Below, piece by piece: positions 29,003 to 36,198 of a DNA stretch of 64,000 nucleotides (positions within the stretch are counted from its first letter, which is position 1; every line of letters begins with the position of its first letter). The stretch comes from Motilibacter peucedani (GTDB lineage Bacteria; Actinomycetota; Actinomycetes; Motilibacterales; Motilibacteraceae). Position numbers and translations under genes: made by a program. The notes under the pieces are model-generated. The model worked only from the letters and a program-made list of their open reading frames with translations, did no database searches and had not been told where the DNA came from. The stretch is from contig NZ_RBWV01000002.1 of the NCBI RefSeq assembly GCF_003634695.1, positions 1-64,000 on the forward strand, read 5' to 3'.

Positions 29003-30024
29003 AGCCCGCCGACCAGCAGCAGGGCGCGGGCGTGCTGCAGCGTGGAGATCGCGGCGAGCGTCGACTCGGCACCCTGGTTCTCGTTGCGGCCGTCCACCTC
29101 GAGCCCGTCGAAGCCGCCCCCGCTGATCGTGTCCACCAGCGGGGTCGCTCCGTCGTTGTGCCCGTGGAACCACGCCGCCGCGAGCTCGATCCCGCCGAGC
29201 CACCGGTCGTCGCCGGTCACGGCAAGGGCACGGGCGCAGGCGTCGGCCAGCGCAGCCACCTCGATCGGCTGCTGGTCGAAGCCGGCGCCGAGGTCGGCCG
29301 GGCCGCGGCCCGCCACCGGCACGACGGAGAGGTGGCCGTCGCGGGTCTCCTGCTCGAGCAGCCAGCCGAGCAGCAGCAGGCCGTCGTCGAGCAGCGAGCG
29401 GTCGCCCAGCAACGAGCCGGCGGCGACCAGCACCTCGGGCAGTGCGGCGTTGGCGTAGCGCAGGCGCAGCTCGGGCCACGGCCAGGAGGCCGCCGCCGCA
29501 GGTCGCCCCACCGCGCGGGCCGCGTCGGCCAGCAACGCCCGGGCCAGCGGGTCGGACGGGCGCACCGCGAGCACCTCGGCGGCGCCGAGCCCGGCGAAGG
29601 CCATGGCCCGCGACCACCGCGAGCGCAGCACCGCGCCGCGCTCGAACGCGGCCAGCGCGGCCTCGCGGGCCGTGGAGCTGGCGGGGCGGCGTACCGCAGC
29701 GCCCAGGCCCCACAGCGCTCGGCCCCACCAGTCCTCGGTGCTCGAGGCGCCGGACCACCGCAGGTCGGCGCTGCGCCGGTTGCGGAAGGTCCCGTCCTCG
29801 CTCTGGGCGCTCACCACGAAGCCGAGGTACTGCTCCTGCAGCCCGGACAGTTCGGGATCCGCCTCGCGGCACACCACCACGAGGGCGCGCGCGACGTCAT
29901 CGACGCAGTAGCCGTGCGCCGTGCGAGGCACGATGCCCTCGGCGTGCTCGTAGAGGCCCCCGGCGTCGGTGAGGCGTCGGAGGTGGCTGAAGGAGGGGCG
30001 CAGGAGGGGTGGAGCCACCCTCAC
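28999..30024 (-). CDS. Alpha/alpha-toroid protein of the glycosyltransferase block
   Basis: About 341 residues of repeated helical hairpins. Typical family stretches are HLRRLTDAGGLYEHA, RTAHGYCVDDVARALVV, STEDWWGRALWGLG and FDQQPIEVAALADACARAL. Proteins like this are often found beside GT4 glycosyltransferases and GH130 phosphorylases and are sometimes named glycosyltransferases, though the fold looks like a six-hairpin glycosidase. The true reaction is not established. GTG 30024 overlaps the upstream glycosyltransferase stop (GTGA); GTG 30018 is an alternative. It is coupled to that gene. Confidence 0.8.
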   Translation of the reverse strand: MRVAPPLLRPSFSHLRRLTDAGGLYEHAEGIVPRTAHGYCVDDVARALVVVCREADPELSGLQEQYLGFVVSAQSEDGTFRNRRSADLRWSGASSTEDWWGRALWGLGAAVRRPASSTAREAALAAFERGAVLRSRWSRAMAFAGLGAAEVLAVRPSDPLARALLADAARAVGRPAAAASWPWPELRLRYANAALPEVLVAAGSLLGDRSLLDDGLLLLGWLLEQETRDGHLSVVPVAGRGPADLGAGFDQQPIEVAALADACARALAVTGDDRWLGGIELAAAWFHGHNDGATPLVDTISGGGFDGLEVDGRNENQGAESTLAAISTLQHARALLLVGGL

Positions 30025-31163
30025 GCGGCGGCCACTGCGGCGGCCACCAGGGTGTCTGCGACCGACTGGTAGCGCTGCGCGACCGCGCCCCACAGCAGCT
30101 CCGGCGCCTTCCGCACGGCCGAGGCGCTCATGGCGGCGGCGAGGCCCGGCTCGGTGAGCACCCGGCGCAGCGCCGCCTCGAGGGCCGCGGCGTCGCGCTG
30201 GGGCACGACCAGCCCGGGACCGTCGGAGAGCAGCTCGGTCGCGTGGGGGAACGCGGTGGAGACCACCGGTCGCCCGGCGGCCACCGCCTCGATCAGCACG
30301 CCCGAGGTGACCTGGTCGACCGAGTCGTAGGGCAGCAGCACCACGTCCGCCGAGCGCACCAGCCGGGCGAGGCTCTCGAGGTCGAGGTAGCTGTCGTCGA
30401 ACTCGACGTGCCCCGTGACGCCGCGCTCGCGGACCCTCGCCCGGAGGCCGTCTCGGTAGCTCTCGCCGTCGCGCTCGAGGACCTTCGGATGGGTCTTGCC
30501 CGCCACGAGGTAGCGCACGTCCAGGTCGCGCAGGCCGGCTACCGCGTCAACGGCCCACTCGATGCCCTTGCCCGGGCCGAGCAAGCCCCACGTCAGGACC
30601 AGCGGACGCTCGGAGGAGCCGGCCGACCTGACGGCGCGTCCGGTGTCGGCGGCACCGTGCGGGATCACGACGACCCTCGCGGGGTCCGCGCCGTAGCGGC
30701 TGAGCAGCCTGTCGCGCGCGGTCTGCGTCATGGTCACGACGACGGCGGAGATCTCCAGCAGGCGCAGCAGGATGTGCCGCTGACGCACGGACGGCTCTTC
30801 GAGCACGGTGTGCAGGACCGAGACGACCGGGACGGTCAGGGCCCCGAGGACCTCGAGCACGTCGCTGCCGTCAGGGCCGCCGTAGATGCCGTACTCGTGC
30901 TGCACGAGGACCGCGTCGTAGGAGTCGAGCAGGTCGACCGCCCGGGCCGCGCTGCGGGCAGACCCGTTGACCAGGTGGCCCACGACCTCGGGGCCGGGGC
31001 GGCCCTCAGGGGCGTCCACGACGCGGACCACCCCGAGCCTCGAGGAGAGCGGTGCCAGGTGCGCGTACAGGGCGGCGCTGAAGGTGGCCAGACCGCACTG
31101 CGTGGGCGGGTAGGTCGAGAGGATCGCGACGGACGCGGGTCGAGCCGGTGCCCCCGGGCTCAC
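30021..31163 (-). CDS. GT4-family glycosyltransferase
   Basis: A 380-residue GT-B glycosyltransferase. The N-terminus is VAILSTYPPTQCGLATFSAAL, typical of a GT4 subgroup that occurs with toroid proteins, followed by DAVLVQHEYGIYGGPDGSD. The C-terminal half has PLVLTWGLLGPGKGIEWAVD, LLPYDSVDQVTSGVLIEAVA and GRPVVSTAFPHATELL. The GTG start overlaps the stop of the small basic protein gene (GTGA), and the stop overlaps the toroid-protein start, giving a three-gene coupled unit. The pathway is unknown. Confidence 0.9.
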   Translation of the reverse strand: MSPGAPARPASVAILSTYPPTQCGLATFSAALYAHLAPLSSRLGVVRVVDAPEGRPGPEVVGHLVNGSARSAARAVDLLDSYDAVLVQHEYGIYGGPDGSDVLEVLGALTVPVVSVLHTVLEEPSVRQRHILLRLLEISAVVVTMTQTARDRLLSRYGADPARVVVIPHGAADTGRAVRSAGSSERPLVLTWGLLGPGKGIEWAVDAVAGLRDLDVRYLVAGKTHPKVLERDGESYRDGLRARVRERGVTGHVEFDDSYLDLESLARLVRSADVVLLPYDSVDQVTSGVLIEAVAAGRPVVSTAFPHATELLSDGPGLVVPQRDAAALEAALRRVLTEPGLAAAMSASAVRKAPELLWGAVAQRYQSVADTLVAAAVAAA

Positions 31164-31294
31164 TTCTTGGTGCTGGTGCGGTCGACGGCTGACGAGGAGC
31201 CGCTGCCGGCCACCGGGGTCTGCCCCTTGGTCTTCTTGTTCGCTTCGAGCTTGGGCTTGCGGGCCTCGCGGCCGCCCTTGTTCTTGCCTGCCAT
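31160..31294 (-). CDS. Small basic protein (44 residues)
   Basis: The ATG at 31294 has GGAG at normal distance. The product begins MAGKNKGGREARKPKLEANK and continues Lys-rich to TSTKK; it has no hydrophobic segment. Short proteins of the GGREARKPK type recur in actinobacteria and proteobacteria with no assigned function, and nucleic-acid binding is plausible from the charge. It is the first gene of the unit with the GT4 gene, with a 4-bp overlap. A longer in-frame start at 31366 exists but has no ribosome site. Confidence 0.7.
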   Translation of the reverse strand: MAGKNKGGREARKPKLEANKKTKGQTPVAGSGSSSAVDRTSTKK

Positions 31295-31461
31295 GCGGAA
31301 CTCCCAGATCGGCGGCTGCGTGACGTGCTGGCAGCCAGGTCGACGCGTCACGTCGAGAAGCGGCACGAGATGGCGAACGCCGGACGGCGACTCCGCTCGG
31401 AGTCCGGTCGGTTCTAGGCACGCTCGGGAGGACCCAGTGTCTCACGGATCGGACGGGCAGG

Positions 31462-31497
31462 ACGAGGTGCCGGCGGCGCGCGCCGCCGGCACCTCGT
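31462..31497 (-). terminator. Strong hairpin downstream of the secreted glycosidase gene
   Basis: Arms 31462-31478 and 31481-31497 (17 bp, ACGAGGTGCCGGCGGCG and its complement) pair perfectly and start eight bases after the glycosidase stop codon. No T-run follows, as usual in very GC-rich actinobacteria. It also separates this gene from the small-protein/GT4 unit. Confidence 0.75.
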
Positions 31498-31504
31498 GCC
31501 GGGC

Positions 31505-33307
31505 TCAGCCCCGCGGCGTCGCGGCCGCCAGAGCCGCAGCGTCCGCGCCCCCGCCGACGACGAGCACCGGCACGGCTCCGACCGCGATCGAGTCGCCCGC
31601 GGCGGCCGGACGCACGTCGCCGTAGAGCCCGACCGTCGCAGTGGTGCCCTTGCTCGCGGTGACGGAGCGGCCGTCCGCGGTCGACCACAGCACCTGCGCC
31701 CAGCCGCCGGAGTCGGGACGCAGGCTGCAGGCCCGCACGTCACCGCTCTGCGAGCAGCCGACCAGCACCGAGCGCGTGAGCCAGCCGGCCGTGCGCATCC
31801 ACGCCTGGGCGGCCGGCGTCAGCCCGTCGGCGTGCTCGTCGACCGAGATGCCGAGGATGCGGGCGGTGCCCCAGGAGTACCAGAACACCCGGTCGATGCC
31901 GGCCGCCCGGTCGGCGAGCAGCGTTCTCGCGATGAAGGCGCCGCCCAGCGGGTCGGGCACCGGCACCGCGTCGGCCGTTCCGCCGGTCACGCCGTAGTTC
32001 ACCTCGGTGTTCCACACCGGCTTCGAGATGCCGCGCTTGCGCAGCGCGTCGACGACGCTGACCAGCTGGGCCACCGCGTCCTCCGGCAGCTGCTGCGGCA
32101 TCGGGTAGAGGTGCAGCGAGATGACGTCGAGGTCGGAGATGTCGACGGCGTCGAAGTAGCGGAACGCCCAGCCCTGCTGACCCTTCGTACGCGTCGCGAA
32201 GCCGGGGCTGACCACCAGGGCCGCCGGGTCGGCCGCCTTCACGGCGTCGTGCGCGAGCGCGGTCAGGCGCACCAGCGAGGCCTCGTCGCCGTGGTAGTAG
32301 TCACCGACGAAGTTCGGCTCGTTCCAGATCTCGTAGCCCGCGATGCGGCCGCGGTAGCGGCTCGCCACGGCACTGACGTACTCGCTCCAGCGCGCGGGGT
32401 CGCTCGGCGGCATGCTGGCGCCCGGGCGCTGTGCGACGCCGGGGGCCGTCGGGTCCGAGGACGCCCAGGCAGGCGTCTGGCCCAGCACGAGCAGCGGCGA
32501 GAAGCCCTCGGCGACCGCCTTGGAGACGGCCGTGTCGAGCGGCGCCCAGTTCCACACCCCCGGAGCCGGCTCGAGGTCGGCCCAGGTGGTGCCGGTGTCC
32601 CAGAGCCGGATGCTCGCGAACCCGTTGAGCGCCGAGGCGCTCGGCGCGCCGTGCACGCCGAAGAACGAGGCCGAGGTGCGCCCCAGCGGCTGGGTGCTCG
32701 GCACCAGCGGCGCCGCGACGGGCTGCGACACCGGGCCGGGCTGCGGACCGGAAGCGCCTGGCACCACCGGCAGGACCGGCACGGCGCAGAGCTGCGCCAG
32801 GGTCGGCTGCTTCGCGACCGGCTTCCTGGCGACCGGCTTCTTGGCGACGATCTTCTTCGCAGCCGCCTTCTTCTTGGCAGCTGCCTTCTTCTCGGCCTCG
32901 GCGGCCTTCTTCGCCGCGGCCGCCTTCTTGGCAGCAGCGCTCAGCGCGGCGCGGCGCGCCCTCTTCGCAGCAGCAGCCTTCTTCTTCGCTGCAGAAGCTC
33001 TCTTCTTCGCTGCAGCAGCCTTCTTCTTCGCTGCAGCAGCCTTCTTCTTCGCTGCAGCGGCCTTCTTCGCCGCAGCCGCCTTCTTGGCGGCGACGGCCTT
33101 CTTCGTCGCCTCGGCCTTGGCCGCCGCGGCGACGGCGGCGGCGCACTGCTTGCCGGTCGCCGAGCGGGTCACGGCGGCAGGAGCGGGGGTGGGAGTGGCG
33201 GTTCCGGCGGTCGCACTGCCGGCGAGCGTGCCGGTCAGGGTGAGCGCCGCGAGGGCGACGGTGGCGGCCTGCGCCCACACGCTGCGGGCACGACTCGTCA
33301 GTGGCAC
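31505..33307 (-). CDS. Secreted clan-A glycoside hydrolase with N-terminal Lys/Ala repeat
   Basis: 600 residues. A signal peptide (MPLTSRARSVWAQAATVALA...) is followed by a Thr/Pro/Ala region and then about 110 residues of Lys/Ala repeats in units such as KKKAAAA (about residues 65-170). A Pro-rich linker leads to a TIM-barrel hydrolase. Putative acid/base Glu is in GYEIWNEPNFVG and putative nucleophile Glu in PVWNTEVNYG, as in GH39/GH5-like enzymes. The exact GH family is unsure. The repeat is encoded by near-identical 21-bp units. The strongly cationic stretch may bind anionic wall polymers, as inference only. Confidence 0.82.
   Translation of the reverse strand: MPLTSRARSVWAQAATVALAALTLTGTLAGSATAGTATPTPAPAAVTRSATGKQCAAAVAAAAKAEATKKAVAAKKAAAAKKAAAAKKKAAAAKKKAAAAKKRASAAKKKAAAAKRARRAALSAAAKKAAAAKKAAEAEKKAAAKKKAAAKKIVAKKPVARKPVAKQPTLAQLCAVPVLPVVPGASGPQPGPVSQPVAAPLVPSTQPLGRTSASFFGVHGAPSASALNGFASIRLWDTGTTWADLEPAPGVWNWAPLDTAVSKAVAEGFSPLLVLGQTPAWASSDPTAPGVAQRPGASMPPSDPARWSEYVSAVASRYRGRIAGYEIWNEPNFVGDYYHGDEASLVRLTALAHDAVKAADPAALVVSPGFATRTKGQQGWAFRYFDAVDISDLDVISLHLYPMPQQLPEDAVAQLVSVVDALRKRGISKPVWNTEVNYGVTGGTADAVPVPDPLGGAFIARTLLADRAAGIDRVFWYSWGTARILGISVDEHADGLTPAAQAWMRTAGWLTRSVLVGCSQSGDVRACSLRPDSGGWAQVLWSTADGRSVTASKGTTATVGLYGDVRPAAAGDSIAVGAVPVLVVGGGADAAALAAATPRG
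33001..33060 (-). repeat. 21-bp coding tandem repeat (KKKAAAA units)
   Basis: On the plus strand the unit TTCTTCTTCGCTGCAGCAGCC recurs, partly varied, at 21-bp spacing inside the glycosidase gene. It encodes Lys/Ala blocks. The high identity between units implies recent duplication or ongoing slippage and possible length variation between strains. Confidence 0.7.
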
Positions 33308-33383
33308 GGGAGAGCTCCGGGGGACGCTGGAGCCGCGACTCGGCTCGACGCGTACTCATCGGCACGCCGCCGCGCCCGTCACA

Positions 33384-33401
33384 AGCACCCGATCGGGTGC
33401 T
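33384..33401. promoter_or_regulatory. 18-bp perfect palindrome between glycosidase and mca operon end
   Basis: AGCACCCGATCGGGTGCT lies 76 bp upstream of the glycosidase start and 28 bp after the stop of the DUF-type gene at 33429. It could be an operator for the glycosidase gene or the terminator of the mca unit. The rest of this 121-bp gap shows nothing else. Confidence 0.45.
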
Positions 33402-33428
33402 AGCGCTCCCCTGCCCCCGGTCGCGCGC

Positions 33429-33638
33429 TCAGGGGGTCGGAGGCGTACGCCGCTGCTCGTCCTCGCGCGCTACGTCGTCCTCGTCGAAGCGCACCTTGCC
33501 CAGGTGCCGGGTCATCGAGCGCAGCAGCAGGACCAGCACGACGCCGAGCAGCGCCACCACGAGGAAGCCGAGGACCCCCGGGGTGACCTTGCTCTCGTCG
33601 AAGGTGTCGGCCAGCCGGACCGCTGCGACGCTCGTCAT
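33429..33638 (-). CDS. Small single-span membrane protein downstream of mca
   Basis: A 69-residue protein with one helix (about 23-41, LGFLVVALLGVVLVLLL) and a charged C-terminal tail, TRHLGKVRFDEDDVARED. Its ATG overlaps the mca stop (ATGA) and has GGAG upstream, so it is translationally coupled to mca. M. tuberculosis has a similar small gene (Rv1083) in the same place. Function unknown; a partner at the membrane for mycothiol detoxification is possible but only inference. Confidence 0.8.
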   Translation of the reverse strand: MTSVAAVRLADTFDESKVTPGVLGFLVVALLGVVLVLLLRSMTRHLGKVRFDEDDVAREDEQRRTPPTP

Positions 33639-34519
33639 GCGGAGCTCCTCTCGAGGTGCTCGCGCACCCCGGCGAACAGGTCGTCCTCGGGCAGACGCAC
33701 CCCGATGACCGAGCGGGCGAGCTCGTAGTCCTCGGTCGGCCACACCTTCTGCTGCACCTCGAGCGGGCAGGCGAACCACGAGCCGTCGGGGTCGACCTGG
33801 GTCGCGTGGGCGAGCAGAGCGCGGTCGCGGGTGGCGAACCACTCGCCGCAGGGCACGCGGGTGGTGATGGGACGCTCGGCGCGGGTCTCCCAGCGCTCCA
33901 TCCAGTCGGCGTAGGGCGACTCGAGCCCCTCGGCCAGCATCGCCTGGTGCAGCGCGACCACGCGCCCGCGGGAGAAGGTCTGGTTGTAGTAGAGCTTGAG
34001 CGGCGTCCACGCCTCGCCGGTGCCGGGGTAGGCCTCCGGGTCGCCCGCGGCGTCGAAGGCCACGTCGGTGATGCGGTGGCACATGATGTGGTCGGGGTGG
34101 GGGTAGCCGCCCTGCTCGTCGTAGGTCGTGACCACGTGGGGGCGGAACTCCCGGACCACCCGCACGAGCGGCTCGGCCGCGAGCTCGACGTCCTGCAGGG
34201 CGAAGCAGCCCTCGGGCAGCGGCGGCAGCGGGTCGCCCTCGGGCAGGCCCGAGTCGACGAAGCCGAGCCAGACCTGCCGGACCCCGAGGATCTCGCGGGC
34301 GGCGTCCATCTCGGCGGCGCGGACCGCGGGCAGGTTCGCCAGCACGCCCTCGTCGTGGGCCAGGCGCGGGTTGAGGATCGAGCCGCGCTCACCACCGGTG
34401 CAGGTGGCGACGAGGACCTCGACCCCCTCGCTGACGTAGCGCGCCATCGCGGCAGCGCCCTTGCTCGACTCGTCGTCGGGGTGCGCATGCACCGCCAGGA
34501 GTCGCAGCGGCTCCGGCAC
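33635..34519 (-). CDS. mca: Mycothiol S-conjugate amidase
   Basis: A 294-residue zinc amidase that cleaves mycothiol conjugates of electrophiles to a mercapturic acid and GlcN-Ins, for detoxification in actinobacteria. The metal motif HAHPDDESSKGAAAMARY near residue 10, GERGSILNP and YPHPDHIMCHRI are the LmbE/Mca signatures. The length is Mca-like. The related deacetylase MshB is the alternative, but the DUF4307-greA neighbourhood favours Mca. GTG 34519 has GGAGGGCGA upstream. It implies that the organism makes mycothiol. Confidence 0.94.
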   Translation of the reverse strand: MPEPLRLLAVHAHPDDESSKGAAAMARYVSEGVEVLVATCTGGERGSILNPRLAHDEGVLANLPAVRAAEMDAAREILGVRQVWLGFVDSGLPEGDPLPPLPEGCFALQDVELAAEPLVRVVREFRPHVVTTYDEQGGYPHPDHIMCHRITDVAFDAAGDPEAYPGTGEAWTPLKLYYNQTFSRGRVVALHQAMLAEGLESPYADWMERWETRAERPITTRVPCGEWFATRDRALLAHATQVDPDGSWFACPLEVQQKVWPTEDYELARSVIGVRLPEDDLFAGVREHLERSSA

Positions 34520-34652
34520 TCGCCCTCCTCGCGCGTGCGACGATGACACGGGCACCTGGCCCGCGCACCGCGCGTCCGGACCGGCGCCTGCCGCCGGTCC
34601 TGCACCGACCGTGGTCGGTGGCACCCATCCTCCTGCACCGGAGCCCGTACCC

Positions 34653-35063
34653 GTGAACCCGACCCCCTCCACCACCTCCGCCGGCGGTGGCGTGCCCGCC
34701 GACCGCTACGGCCGGCCGGCCACGGGACGCCGGCCGCTGGCGTACGCAGCGGCGGCGCTGCTCGCGGTCCTGGCGGTCGCTTGGGTGGCCTGGGTGGCGC
34801 TCGGCGGCAGCGACCCCGTCAGCGCCCAGGTGCAGGGCTTCGAGGAGGTCGCGCCGCGCGTCGTGCGCGCCCGGGTGGTCGTGACGGCGCCGCCGGACGC
34901 CGCCGTCCGGTGCACCCTGCGCGCCCTCGACGAGGACCGCGCGGTCGTCGGGCGCGCCGCCCTGGAGCTCCCGGCCGGGGCCCGGTCCCGCGGCGCCAGC
35001 GTCGACATCCGCGTGCTCACCAGCGCCTCCAGCGTCGAGGAGGTCGGCTGCTCGCCGGCTTGA
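34653..35063 (+). CDS. DUF4307 membrane protein
   Basis: A 136-residue protein. A cytosolic N-terminus contains the family-like DRYGRPATGRRPLAY, then a membrane helix (AAAALLAVLAVAWVAWVAL) and an extracytoplasmic domain with VSAQVQGFEEVAPRVVRARV and two cysteines (VRCTLRAL, VGCSPA). Divergent from mca and followed by greA, an arrangement shared by streptomycetes and mycobacteria. GTG 34653 was chosen because the longer frame upstream overlaps mca and is not family-like. Function unknown. Confidence 0.85.
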   Translation: MNPTPSTTSAGGGVPADRYGRPATGRRPLAYAAAALLAVLAVAWVAWVALGGSDPVSAQVQGFEEVAPRVVRARVVVTAPPDAAVRCTLRALDEDRAVVGRAALELPAGARSRGASVDIRVLTSASSVEEVGCSPA

Positions 35064-35142
35064 GACGATAGAGTCGTGGGTCCACCGCGAGGACCGCCGC
35101 GCACGGAGCGCGACCCACCAGCGAGACCCAGCAGGAGATGCC

Positions 35143-35631
35143 GTGAGCGAGACCAGCGCCCAGACCGCCTGGCTGACGCAGGAGCAGTTCGACCGGCTCA
35201 CCGCCGAGCTCGAGCACCTGCGCGGCCCGGCGCGCGCCGAGATCGTCAAGCGCATCGAGGCCGCGCGCGAGGAGGGCGACCTCAAGGAGAACGGCGGCTA
35301 CCACGCCGCCAAGGACGAGCAGGGCAAGCAGGAGGCCCGCATCCGCCAGCTCACCCAGCTGCTCGAGAACTCCCGCATCGGCGTCGCGGCCGCTCCCGAG
35401 GGCGTCGTCGCGCCCGGCATGGTCGTCACGGCCGAGGTCGCCGGCGACGTCGAGACGTTCCTTCTCGGGTCGCGCGAGGGCATCAGCGGCGACATCGACG
35501 TCTACTCCCCCACCTCGCCGCTCGGCGCGGCCATCGTCGGCCAGCACGTGGGCACGACGACCTCCTACACCGCGCCCAACGGGCGCGAGATCACCGTCGT
35601 CGTGAAGGACGTCAAGCCGTACGCCGGCTAG
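35143..35631 (+). CDS. greA: Transcription elongation factor GreA
   Basis: 162 residues; rescues backtracked RNA polymerase by stimulating transcript cleavage. The coiled-coil N-terminal domain contains the diagnostic EEGDLKENGGYHAAKDEQG, whose acidic tip residues enter the polymerase secondary channel. The C-terminal FKBP-like domain includes SREGISGDIDVYSPTSPLG and ITVVVKDVKPY. The GTG start follows GGAG. It is about 80 bp after the DUF4307 gene; TAGAGT (35069-35074) may be a -10 of its own. Confidence 0.97.
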   Translation: MSETSAQTAWLTQEQFDRLTAELEHLRGPARAEIVKRIEAAREEGDLKENGGYHAAKDEQGKQEARIRQLTQLLENSRIGVAAAPEGVVAPGMVVTAEVAGDVETFLLGSREGISGDIDVYSPTSPLGAAIVGQHVGTTTSYTAPNGREITVVVKDVKPYAG

Positions 35632-35643
35632 TCCCCCGAAAAC

Positions 35644-35695
35644 TGCTTGCATGCTGCATCCAACTGCAGTAGCGTTGCTTGCATGGCCCAAGCAA
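35644..35695 (+). promoter_or_regulatory. Promoter and probable operator of the MarR/efflux operon
   Basis: TTGCAT (35647-35652) and TAGCGT (35670-35675) are 17 bp apart; seven bases later comes the ATG (35683), so the mRNA is probably leaderless. TGCTTGCATG occurs twice (35644-35653 and 35676-35685), 32 bp apart. TTGCTTG (35675-35681) and CAAGCAA (35689-35695) form an inverted repeat over the start codon. Both are good candidates for MarR binding and autorepression. Confidence 0.6.
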
Positions 35696-36198
35696 CTGCA
35701 CCTGCGAGCCCCGGCGGCGCCGCCGGCGAGCACCTCGACGAGCAGCAGCTCGACACGGTGGTCGCGTCGCTGATGCAGACGATGCGGGTGCTGAAGTCGG
35801 CCCCGCTCGGCACGCCGGTCGAGGGCGCCTGCCTGGGCGTGCTGCACACGGTCGGCAGCTCCGGCCCGCTGCGTCCCGGTGACCTGGCGAGCGAGGTGCG
35901 CCTCGACGCCAGCACCGTCAGCCGCCACCTCCAGGTCCTCGAGCGGCTCGGCATGGTCGCGCGCGAGCGCGACGCCGACGACCGTCGCGCGTTCCGCGTG
36001 GCGACGACCCCGCTGGGCGACTCGACCCTCACCGAGGCGGCCGCCGTCCGGCGGTCCCTCCTCTCCGGCGCGCTCCAAGGGTGGAGCCGCGCCGACGTCA
36101 CGCAGCTGGCACAGCTGCTGCACCGGCTGGCCGAGGACACCTCCTCCGCCGCCGACTCCCTGCACGCCACTCGCCACATCCCCGGGGAGCGCTCATGA
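35683..36198 (+). CDS. MarR-family regulator of the linked efflux pump
   Basis: A 171-residue winged-helix protein. The DNA-binding segment is LRPGDLASEVRLDASTVSRHLQVLERLGMVARERDADDRRAFRV, typical of MarR. The ATG 35683 is preferred to an ATG at 35647 because the promoter elements occupy that region. Its stop overlaps the start of an EmrB/QacA-type transporter gene (ATGA), a classical regulator-pump operon. Repeated TTGC-containing sequences over its promoter suggest autorepression relieved by a toxic compound. Confidence 0.9.
   Translation: MAQATAPASPGGAAGEHLDEQQLDTVVASLMQTMRVLKSAPLGTPVEGACLGVLHTVGSSGPLRPGDLASEVRLDASTVSRHLQVLERLGMVARERDADDRRAFRVATTPLGDSTLTEAAAVRRSLLSGALQGWSRADVTQLAQLLHRLAEDTSSAADSLHATRHIPGERS

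Noticed and set aside
30025-30093. Longer N-terminus of the toroid protein up to 30093
   Set aside because: The extra residues are Arg/Gly-rich and overlap the end of the GT4 gene; GTG 30024 gives a coupled start and a family-like N-terminus.
33061-33160. Lys/Ala repeat as an independent histone-like gene
   Set aside because: It is in one continuous frame with the signal peptide and the glycosidase domain, with no separate start or ribosome site.
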